From the NCBI RefSeq assembly GCF_003612565.1, contig NZ_RAZG01000008.1, forward strand, positions 50,942-114,941: a DNA stretch of 64,000 bases, in the 5' to 3' direction. The notes beneath the pieces are model-generated. The model made no database searches. It was not told the DNA's origin and was given only the letters and a program-made list of their open reading frames with translations. Source of the stretch: Roseburia sp. 1XD42-69. Its GTDB lineage: Bacteria; Bacillota; Clostridia; Lachnospirales; Lachnospiraceae. Positions 8,601-14,602 of this stretch are shown here, in pieces. The first letter of the stretch is position 1. Each line of letters starts with the position of its first letter. A program made the translations under genes and the position numbers.

Positions 8601-8763
8601 TAACTTCCTCTTTGTCATAACCGCTCTGGCCCACCTTCTGGGCCTTATCGAAAGCATCCACCTTTGCCTTTGCCACTTCTGCAAAAGATGCCCCATAGTT
8701 TGCCTTGGCAAAAGGCTGTTCTTTTTGTATATTTGGGTCAAATACACTATTGTCTATCTTCAT
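5638..8763 (-). CDS. Large flagellar-locus protein with a FliK-C-like C-terminal region (DUF6240-type)
   Basis: A 1041-residue, mostly helical, soluble protein of unknown function, with no signal peptide or membrane segment. Residues 1-60 are polar. The middle contains repeated helical units, several with an E-x-x-x-L-x-x-x-GI(N/S)xxT pattern (for example ANNMEITIESLEQ, HQGINPLDTDL and LLKQGISIDTKPLEE). Near residue 910 a beta-rich segment (YTIPVLVGNEV, MSLKIVRGTKKKG, VEIMFETEKAGRI) resembles the C-terminal domain of FliK hook-length control proteins. It sits directly upstream of flagellin in the same direction. ATG 8763 follows GGAGG by 7 nt. I recall similar large proteins beside flagellin genes in Lachnospiraceae, but the DUF number and any hook-length role are inference. 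Confidence 0.6.
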   Translation of the reverse strand: MKIDNSVFDPNIQKEQPFAKANYGASFAEVAKAKVDAFDKAQKVGQSGYDKEEVTGKSAIEELQQKMENESMSAGERKNQMAVLSNTLSPEDYRKLQEEGFSIHETDGKTIVTVTDKIKAQLAKAGVDVSAMGDSLTREQLEAIGGSVAAANQLEREFAQADLPDSQENMAEGLEALNQAKELTKPSDGAIKYMLDNRLAPSIANLFLAEFSGSAGYTPPEDGEIDFDSLTERIEQVITQAGEKVNDQTIEDSKWMIKSQIPFTAENFSYVEKLRGLELPMEESQVISAVALAVSEGGRPEDAMLLPEYTLKAQAEHAMEVVMEASDEDLAYLTANNMEITIESLEQTAELRKQGKLNQTNSSPVLAEAKGAAEGEEISHEALMFLKAKRVLEETRLAMTTEANRALLKQGISIDTKPLEELVESLKQQENNYYEALLGEKTGVNHTESMTQLFAETAQKVSDLKQMPAYLLGIQGRDLDTVNGLHEAGTVLKDTLDKANESYETLMTAPRADLGDSIKKAFANVDDILKDLGLEANDANERAVRILAYNSLEINEGSILAMKAADERVQRTFANLTPATVREMIHQGINPLDTDLDTLNKQAEAIRLESPEADNERFSEYLWKLEHNNEISPEERESYIGIYRLMNQVEKTDGAAIGALIAQGGELTMRNLLTAVRSSKKSGMDYTVDDEFSGVDGTVGKSITDQIETAYQSDCMRDVLETLTPVKMQKLMESPGWEDYTPEQLKQALMQMSQETEAEEAKADQEYYKAQAQEVRQAAVTEEQVYSLLSKLDLPNTVDNVLAANRLMNKRNQVFNQLFNKDEVFSGEEVDFQGIKEEILERFANAMKTPKEMAAAQEVLAETAENVMKTMIADKEHITSMDIRELKLMNAQLSIAGKMAEEENYTIPVLVGNEVTNMSLKIVRGTKKKGIVEIMFETEKAGRIAANIRAEEKGISGFVAADRKETRDRIEAHAESITGRWPVEGENILKAAYVDELDFNRFSHSAMGEVPEKDSESYEIQTARLYEIAKSFMESIKELEF

Positions 8764-8875
8764 ATTCTGTTCCTCCGATATGCATAGCCTCTACATTTCC
8801 ATGCCTGTGATACAATCTGTATTTTATTTCGGTTATTTGGAACGGAAACTAAAGAGGGAATGGGATATCTAATTT

Positions 8876-9070
8876 TTAGAAGACCACTTCTATTACAGTA
8901 TAACTGGAAACTTTAATTCCACTAAATTCTTCCAAAACCCGAATCAAATATGCTTGATCTTCGAGTTGTTTGTAATTACATCCAAATATATCAAGGCCCA
9001 TATGTATTCCTGTATAAGTATGCATATCAACCTTCTTTAATGGCTCTAAATTATTAATGAAGCTGTCCAT
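8876..9070 (-). pseudogene. Small open frame, possible 3' remnant of a lost gene
   Basis: Sixty-four codons read MDSFINNLEP at the start and IKVSSYTVIEVVF at the end. The frame stays open about 15 codons upstream of the ATG (QLYHVRIVKGRVD), and I see no ribosome binding site before the ATG. This looks more like the tail of a longer protein than a complete gene. It lies at the junction of the flagellar block and the AT-rich island, and I do not recognise it. The rest of 8764-9135 shows no other gene. Confidence 0.3.
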
Positions 9071-9135
9071 GTCAACACGCCCTTTGACTATCCGTACATG
9101 ATATAACTGCCAAACTTATTCGTTATATTTCCAAA

Positions 9136-10068
9136 TCATTCAATCCATTCAGTAATCACTATAAACTTTATATTTTTTTCATCATCACTCCAAATTCTCA
9201 CATTATTATTTCTATCAAATTTGTACTTTGTTTGTGAAATAAAATCATTATAATCAATCTTTTCATATTTTTGATACTCACCTGTAATTGCACTGAAAAA
9301 ATATTCCATTCTATCGAAGCAAATAAATATTTCGCAGTCTTCTGTAATCTTGAACGCCTCTATTTCCCTTATATCATTTGCGCTTTTAACACTTTTTTCC
9401 ACTTCTAATACGCAATTATCTAACTCAATATATCTACCTGTAGTAGTAGCTGGCGTATCAATAAATGTTTCTACAAGTTCTGAGTTCTCAATATCTATAT
9501 CATATTTGCTAAGTACAAATAAATCTGTTTGGTAAACAAGCAAATATCCAAATACACTTGCTCCTAAAATAGCCGTTATAAGCGTCATAGCAATAAGAAA
9601 ATGCGTATATGACTTGAATAGTTTTCTTATTTTATCTGATACAAAATATCCAATATATGCACCTAATACATTAAATATCAAATCATCAACATCTGTACTC
9701 CCAAGCGCAAAAAGGAGTTGCGTAATTTCAATTAACAGGCTGAATATGATAGCGGCACATAAAACCCCTTTACGTTTTTTGTTAGAGATAATTGGAAAAA
9801 GTATTCCAAACGGAATAAATAAAACGATATTTCCTACTACATTTTCAATGATTCGTCCTATAGAAGTATTTGAAACAGCCATATCATAAATTGATTTAAA
9901 GGGAATGACACTGATTGTCCTTTCACTTGCACCTATGGCAGAAAATAAGTTATTTAATGTTACTTGTTTGAAAAAGGTTATGCGAATCAGAAAGATAACA
10001 TATATAATAAAAAATACCCACTGACAGCCACGCAAAATTTTTTCATAGTTTTTATTTTGATTATCCAT
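9136..10068 (-). CDS. vanZ: VanZ-like membrane protein
   Basis: The VanZ domain spans about residues 15-155: an N-terminal helix (WVFFIIYVIFLIRITFF), then NVVGNIVLFIPFGILFP, SLLIEITQLLF and DDLIFNVLGAYIGY, which are the conserved polar-in-membrane motifs. VanZ of Tn1546 gives low-level teicoplanin resistance, and family members occur widely as lipoglycopeptide-tolerance proteins. The C-terminal 150 residues after a fourth helix are an extra domain I do not recognise. The chosen ATG at 10068 follows GGAGGAATTGCT, and an earlier in-frame ATG at 10095 lies inside a hairpin. It follows a VanS/VanR-like pair but there are no vanHAX ligase genes. Confidence 0.85.
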   Translation of the reverse strand: MDNQNKNYEKILRGCQWVFFIIYVIFLIRITFFKQVTLNNLFSAIGASERTISVIPFKSIYDMAVSNTSIGRIIENVVGNIVLFIPFGILFPIISNKKRKGVLCAAIIFSLLIEITQLLFALGSTDVDDLIFNVLGAYIGYFVSDKIRKLFKSYTHFLIAMTLITAILGASVFGYLLVYQTDLFVLSKYDIDIENSELVETFIDTPATTTGRYIELDNCVLEVEKSVKSANDIREIEAFKITEDCEIFICFDRMEYFFSAITGEYQKYEKIDYNDFISQTKYKFDRNNNVRIWSDDEKNIKFIVITEWIE

Positions 10069-10085
10069 AGCAATTCCTCCAAGAA

Positions 10086-10135
10086 AAAAACTCATTCTAC
10101 TGGGGGATTATTATACCCTGTTGAAGTGAGTTTTT
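10086..10135 (-). terminator. Terminator-like hairpin between the VanS-like gene and vanZ
   Basis: On the minus strand AAAAACTCA (10135-10127) pairs with TGAGTTTTT (10094-10086), followed by a run of T and then the vanZ ribosome binding site. An inner GGG/CCC stem encloses TATAAT in its loop. It could terminate or attenuate transcription into vanZ. Confidence 0.55.
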
Positions 10136-10170
10136 GATTCTTTATTTCTTTTTGATTTCTTATTTTTTTC

Positions 10171-11277
10171 TTATCGCTGCTTTTCCGCAACAGGCAGCTT
10201 GACTTCAAACACTGTTATTTCATCATCACTCATAGCATATATGCTTCCATTGTGTATTCTTACAATTTCCTTTGCGATTGCCAAGCCAAGCCCTGTTCCG
10301 CTTTCTTCTGATTCCCCATATTCTTTGGAACGGTAAAACTTATCAAAAATATGCCCCAATTCATCAGCAGGTATTGTTTTGCCGTAATTCTTAATGGAAA
10401 CAGTTATATAAGATAAAGTTTGGCTGGCATAAATTTCAATCGAACTTTTCGGATAACTGTAATTTATAGCATTTTTCAGAAGATTATGGAATACTCTTGC
10501 AATCTTTTCTGAATCCCCTATTATAAACAGTCCTTCCCCCAACTTTAAATCAATGTGCAGCTCTTTGGGTTTAAGCAACGGGTAAAATTCATCTGCTAAC
10601 TGTTCTATTAAAAAACATATGTCTATTTCCCGTTTCACCAAAGTTTTGTCTGATAAACTATATCTTGTTATATCAAAAAAATCATCTATCAGTTTTTCAA
10701 ACTGTATAGCCTTGCGGAAAGCAACTTTTGTATATTTTTCCCGTTGTATGGCTGGCATATCCGGCGCTTCACACAATAGGCTTAAATAACCTACCACGGA
10801 AGCAAGCGGGGTTCTAATGTCATGCGCAAGGTAAGTAAGCGTATCTGATTTTTTCTGCGCTTCAATTTCCAGTAAATGCTGTTGCTCACGGTTCTGCATT
10901 TTTATAAGATTAAGCCAATTTTGCAAATCGGAAAATTCTAAAGGGAGTTCTATGTTATCCGCTGAATTGTCAACAACATACTCCAAGGAATCCAATACTT
11001 TTAATATCTTCCTTGATGAACTTCTTTCTATTGCAATCCACATAAGTAACTCTAATATGAGAAAACCAAATACAATAATTGAAGGCTCATAATCATGTAC
11101 AAAACACGCAAAATCGTATCCTGCTACTTTTTCTACGAAAACATAAAAATTGTTGTTGCCTACACTTTCAATTACTAAACAAACAGCCAAAAGGACAAAG
11201 AACACAATAAATGCACCTATAAAATGCCTAAGCAATAATAGCTTTCTATATTTCTTTGAAAATTTGTTACTCAACAA
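10171..11277 (-). CDS. VanS-like sensor histidine kinase
   Basis: Membrane histidine kinase of 368 residues with two N-terminal membrane helices (about residues 16-37 and 67-85) around a short extracellular loop. The DHp domain carries the phospho-acceptor in LAHDIRTPLASVVGYLSLL, followed by NLLKNAINYS (N box) and GTGLGLAIAKEIV (G2 box). Size and topology match VanS-type kinases. TTG 11277 overlaps the regulator gene by 11 nt, after GGAGTAGG. It is paired with the VanR-like regulator and vanZ. The ligand is unknown. Confidence 0.9.
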   Translation of the reverse strand: MLSNKFSKKYRKLLLLRHFIGAFIVFFVLLAVCLVIESVGNNNFYVFVEKVAGYDFACFVHDYEPSIIVFGFLILELLMWIAIERSSSRKILKVLDSLEYVVDNSADNIELPLEFSDLQNWLNLIKMQNREQQHLLEIEAQKKSDTLTYLAHDIRTPLASVVGYLSLLCEAPDMPAIQREKYTKVAFRKAIQFEKLIDDFFDITRYSLSDKTLVKREIDICFLIEQLADEFYPLLKPKELHIDLKLGEGLFIIGDSEKIARVFHNLLKNAINYSYPKSSIEIYASQTLSYITVSIKNYGKTIPADELGHIFDKFYRSKEYGESEESGTGLGLAIAKEIVRIHNGSIYAMSDDEITVFEVKLPVAEKQR

Positions 11278-11959
11278 TATATCCTACTCCCCATATTGTT
11301 TTTATGAATTTCGGCTTTTCACCAATATCATTCAATTTTTCTCGTATATGTCTGATTTGAACCATTACCGTATTTCTGCTGTTCTTAAAATACTTTTCTC
11401 CCCATATAATCTGAAATAGTTCATCAGCACTATATACCTTTCCCCTGTTTTTACATAAAAGCCATAATATTGAAAATTCTGTGGGGGTTAGTTTAATCTG
11501 TTCCCCGTTTAATCTACATTCATGCGAAGTTTTATTTAACAGAAGTCCAGCTATTGTAACCATTTCATTTGAGCTAATTTTTTTACCGTCATAATCATGT
11601 ACCCTCCGTAGATGCGCCTTAACTCTTGCTACAAGTTCAATCGGAAGAAATGGTTTTGTAACATAGTCGTCTGCCCCCAAAGATAAACCTGTAACTTTAT
11701 CTGTTCCCTCTGTTTTAGATGTAAGCAATATAATGGGATAGGTATATTTCTTCCGTATTTCTCTGCATAAAGTAAAGCCATTTCCGTCTGGCAGCATTAT
11801 ATCTATTATTGCCAAGTCAAAACATTCACTGTCTATCACTGAAAATGCGTCTTGAAACGTGTAATATTTAAAACATTGAAATTGTTCATTTTGCAAAAAT
11901 ACCTCAATCAAATCAGCAATTTCTTGTTCATCGTCTACTAACAATATTTTGCCGCTCAT
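11267..11959 (-). CDS. VanR-like OmpR-family response regulator
   Basis: A 230-residue DNA-binding regulator. The receiver domain has the acidic pair DDE, the phospho-acceptor Asp in LAIIDIMLPDG and the Lys in VTKPF. The C-terminal winged helix carries LTPTEFSILWLL and RNTVMVQIRHIREKL. I chose ATG 11959, which follows GAGG by 8 nt. A longer frame to 12034 would start inside the promoter. It lies in an operon with the kinase and probably controls vanZ and itself. Codon use is AT-rich compared with the flagellar genes to the left. Confidence 0.93.
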   Translation of the reverse strand: MSGKILLVDDEQEIADLIEVFLQNEQFQCFKYYTFQDAFSVIDSECFDLAIIDIMLPDGNGFTLCREIRKKYTYPIILLTSKTEGTDKVTGLSLGADDYVTKPFLPIELVARVKAHLRRVHDYDGKKISSNEMVTIAGLLLNKTSHECRLNGEQIKLTPTEFSILWLLCKNRGKVYSADELFQIIWGEKYFKNSRNTVMVQIRHIREKLNDIGEKPKFIKTIWGVGYIVE

Positions 11960-12005
11960 TGTTTTTTCCTCATTTCCTTTTACTTCGTGGTATTCTATGG
12001 ATATT

Positions 12006-12034
12006 ATTATACTGTGTTTATATAGATTTTTCAA
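12006..12034 (-). promoter_or_regulatory. Promoter of the VanRS-like operon
   Basis: TTGAAA (12034-12029) and TATAAT (12011-12006), 17 bp apart on the minus strand, about 47 nt before the chosen regulator start. Confidence 0.6.
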
Positions 12035-12229
12035 TTATACAGAAATAATGAGTGGGATTCCATAGCCTGTTATGCACATTTCCACAATGCTTCTTTTCTT
12101 CCTCCCGGCGTGGGGCTTTTCTCGCTAACTGACGTTCCTTTTCGGTTGGTCGCTTGCGGTAAATGCCCGGTTCCCTATGACATTGTGGTGGAGAAGATAC
12201 GCTTTGACGAGCCAGAGCATGGGCAGACA

Positions 12230-12313
12230 ATAGAAACGCCGGTTCGTATCTGCAAAGCCCTGAATTGTGGTATTTTGGATGTAATCGAGTTAGAAAATGA
12301 TAATAAAAAATAG
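12230..12313 (+). pseudogene. 3' remnant of an XRE/Cro-type helix-turn-helix regulator
   Basis: The end of a plus-strand frame reads VRICKALNCGILDVIEL, which matches the C-terminal helices of small Cro/CI-type regulators common on clostridial mobile elements. The preceding codons do not encode the rest of the domain. Only the tail is present, so this is probably debris from an integrated element. The remainder of 12035-12478 holds no recognisable gene apart from the hairpin at 12358-12396. Confidence 0.45.
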
Positions 12314-12357
12314 CTATTGCTATCTTTCGCAAAACACCATAGGAAAAGTTGTCTTTT

Positions 12358-12396
12358 AATGCCGGGAGTGAAATTAACTACTTCACCCCGGCATTT
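12358..12396 (+). terminator. Intrinsic terminator after the HTH remnant
   Basis: GCCGGG-A-GTGAA pairs with TTCACCCCGGC with one bulged base, followed by ATTTT. A GC-rich hairpin in an AT-rich setting. Confidence 0.6.
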
Positions 12397-12478
12397 TACC
12401 TGTAAAGATTTTTAAAAAAAGTGAACCGCATACAAAGTCATGGCGAATATAGGGTGAACGGGCAGAGGAGGTGAAACA

Positions 12479-13003
12479 TTGGACGCAAGAGAAATCGAGA
12501 AATGTATTGACGAGTTCGGTACAGATATATATAGATTTTGCCTGAAACTCTGTATGGACAAATCAGAAGCAGAGGACTTATATCAACAGACTTTTCTAAA
12601 AGCGTTAGAAATGGAATGGACGCTTGACTGGGAGCAAAATCCTAAAGCACTGTTTTTTTCCTTGACGCACAATCTTTGGAAAAGCAATAGACGAAAGCAG
12701 GCCCGCCGAAATATGATTGCTCCATGTAGTAATTTGGATGATGAAGCAGAAGCAGTCTTACATTCCGAAGAAAGTATTGAAGAAAGCTATTTGCAGGAAG
12801 AGTTGATTTCAGAAGTTAATCGGATTATTGAAGCACTACCAGAAAAAATCCGAATACCGTTGACCCTGTTTTATCTTTCTAATTGTTCCGTAGAGCAAAT
12901 ATCAACAATCATTAAGAAACCACCCGGAACAGTAAAAAGCCGATTATTTAAGGGAAGAAGTTTGATTAAGAAAAGATTGGAGGAAGCAGGATATGAAAAA
13001 TGA
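12479..13003 (+). CDS. ECF-type sigma-70 family sigma factor
   Basis: A 174-residue sigma factor with only regions 2 and 4. Region 2 includes YRFCLKLCMDKSEAEDLYQQTFLKAL and the DNA-melting segment with HNLWKSNRRKQAR. Region 4 has LPEKIRIPLTLFYL and the helix-turn-helix IIKKPPGTVKSRLFKGR. The start is TTG at 12479, after an excellent GGAGGTG. It overlaps the next gene by 11 nt. The order sigma factor then membrane protein suggests an ECF sigma with its anti-sigma factor. The inducing signal is unknown. Confidence 0.92.
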   Translation: MDAREIEKCIDEFGTDIYRFCLKLCMDKSEAEDLYQQTFLKALEMEWTLDWEQNPKALFFSLTHNLWKSNRRKQARRNMIAPCSNLDDEAEAVLHSEESIEESYLQEELISEVNRIIEALPEKIRIPLTLFYLSNCSVEQISTIIKKPPGTVKSRLFKGRSLIKKRLEEAGYEK

Positions 13004-13370
13004 CCTTTTCAATACAGAAATTGATGAAATCATCCGGGCTTCTATGAAAATGGCTGACGAACCAGCCCCGGAGTTGAACAACAAACTGAAAGCGACATTG
13101 TATCAAAAAGAAGCGGCAATGCGAAAGCAACCCGCCACATGCGGTTTTTCTCTTTGGTATTTGCCGATGATTTTGAACTTAGTTACATTTATTATGCTGG
13201 CAGGTGTAGCACTAATAGTAATCAGCAACATTTATTTGTCTTACTTTGCTGCTGGTATCTGTTTCTACATTGGTCTGGCTGGCGTTTTGCTTACCATAGT
13301 TGGTGTAAAAAGAACAAATATGAAAGAGGATATAACAATCCGTGTTGAGAAAAGAGGTGCATTGGCGTGA
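12993..13370 (+). CDS. Small membrane protein, candidate anti-sigma factor
   Basis: A 125-residue protein with a cytoplasmic helical N-terminus (TEIDEIIRASMKMADEPAPEL, then NNKLKATLYQKE) and two membrane helices (about residues 52-73 and 78-98). Proteins of this shape directly downstream of an ECF sigma gene often bind and inhibit it. I see no ZAS-type zinc motif (HxxxCxxC), so it would be an unusual anti-sigma factor. Start and stop overlap both neighbours, which indicates coupled translation. The role is inferred from position. Confidence 0.6.
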   Translation: MKNDLFNTEIDEIIRASMKMADEPAPELNNKLKATLYQKEAAMRKQPATCGFSLWYLPMILNLVTFIMLAGVALIVISNIYLSYFAAGICFYIGLAGVLLTIVGVKRTNMKEDITIRVEKRGALA

Positions 13371-14350
13371 ATAATACAAAAAAGAACAGACTTCCGCTTT
13401 ATATTGGTATTCCAGTTATCTTGCTGTTGATTTTCCTGCGGTTTGGCCTGTATTTTCTAAAAAGTGATGGCTTTAGCGGTCTTTCTATGCTGCTTCCCAT
13501 TCTTCTTCTTCTCTTTATCCTTTTTGCCTTGTGTACTGCTGCTTTCTTTGCGGCGTGGGTATATCAAGATTGCAAAAAGCGGGGCGATGATCCGGTGTTA
13601 TGGGCGATTGTAGTTTTTATCGCAACCCCTTTTATTGGCTTGCTGATTTACTTTCTGCGCCGTTCAGAGATAAAAGCAACGTGTCCTGCCTGCGGGCATC
13701 GAATTTCATTGAAAGCAAAATATTGTGAGGAATGTGGAACACATATTGAAAATAGGGAGGGTAATGGTGTTATGGTAAAACAGGGAACTCATCATTTGAA
13801 ATTTATTGCTGCGGGTATTGTCAGTATGGTGCTTATGCTGATGTGCTTGACTGGCTTTATCGTCAGTGCTGCTACCGGAAATGGTGTGAATACAAATGTT
13901 GCTTCTAACGACCGTGTTTGGAATTTGGGTGTAATTAGCATGAACTCTAACACCTATCTGAATGGTGTCTGGAAGTTGGATTTTAGATGTGCAAGCGATG
14001 GTTTTGTGGAAGAACAGAACATAATGATAGAGGACGCAGGCGCACAAATGCTTTATGCAGACATCTCTTGTGAAACGGTGCCTGAGGGCGCAACACTTGT
14101 TTTGTGGTTAGTACAGGGCGAGGTTGTGAAATCCGTTGATGTGACAAATCTGTCCGAACCGCTTGAATATCCGCTGAATGATTTTGAAAATGGAAAAATC
14201 CATGTAAGATTGCAAATCAATGGTGTGGAAGATACTATTTCAGAGATTTATGTGAAATATATTGAAACAATCATTCCGGAAGATGATTCAGTGCGGTTAC
14301 ACAGTCAGTTTGTGGAGGCAATGGATTTGACTGACTTATATTCTACTTAA
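13367..14350 (+). CDS. Zinc-ribbon membrane protein of unknown function
   Basis: A 327-residue protein starting at GTG 13367, which overlaps the upstream stop by 4 nt. Two N-terminal helices (residues 11-25, 40-65) are followed by a short WVYQDCKKRGDDPVLWAIV segment and a third helix, resembling the PLDc_N-type membrane module. A zinc ribbon with CPACGH and CEECG lies near residues 104-125. After a further helix (about 150-170) there is an extracytoplasmic domain of about 150 residues with beta-strand character. It is third in the sigma factor operon, so it may sense or transmit the signal. I do not recognise a named family for the whole protein. Confidence 0.7.
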   Translation: MNNTKKNRLPLYIGIPVILLLIFLRFGLYFLKSDGFSGLSMLLPILLLLFILFALCTAAFFAAWVYQDCKKRGDDPVLWAIVVFIATPFIGLLIYFLRRSEIKATCPACGHRISLKAKYCEECGTHIENREGNGVMVKQGTHHLKFIAAGIVSMVLMLMCLTGFIVSAATGNGVNTNVASNDRVWNLGVISMNSNTYLNGVWKLDFRCASDGFVEEQNIMIEDAGAQMLYADISCETVPEGATLVLWLVQGEVVKSVDVTNLSEPLEYPLNDFENGKIHVRLQINGVEDTISEIYVKYIETIIPEDDSVRLHSQFVEAMDLTDLYST

Positions 14351-14373
14351 ATAAGATTCAAAAAGGCAGAACC

Positions 14374-14466
14374 GGAACGCATTTGTTTCCTGAGAAAAAC
14401 GCTTAATTTTTAACATCTTAAAGCAAACTTTCAAACCATGGGGAATGGCTTGTTTAAATGCGTTCC
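14374..14466. repeat. 11-bp inverted repeat with 71-bp spacing
   Basis: GGAACGCATTT (14374-14384) and AAATGCGTTCC (14456-14466) are exact reverse complements. They lie at the right boundary of the AT-rich island, just after the zinc-ribbon gene. Confidence 0.5.
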
Positions 14467-14518
14467 TTTTATAGAATAACAGAATAATATGGGACTCTTT
14501 CCTGAAATCACATAGAAA

Positions 14519-14577
14519 AACAGCAAAAATGAAGCTGCCGTTTCAAGAATTTTCATTCCTTAAAGCGACAGCCCCTT
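14519..14577 (-). terminator. Intrinsic terminator of glgB
   Basis: On the minus strand GGGCTGTCGCTTTAAG pairs with CTTGAAACGGCAGCTTC, allowing G-U pairs, and is followed by ATTTTTGCTGTTTTT. Confidence 0.7.
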
Positions 14578-14602
14578 TTCCATCTAATTCCATTCACTAA
14601 CT

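Noticed and set aside
12018..12332. 104-codon minus-strand open frame between the VanR-like gene and the sigma factor
   Set aside because: It overlaps the VanR-like promoter and the HTH remnant and has low-complexity basic composition. I saw no family match.
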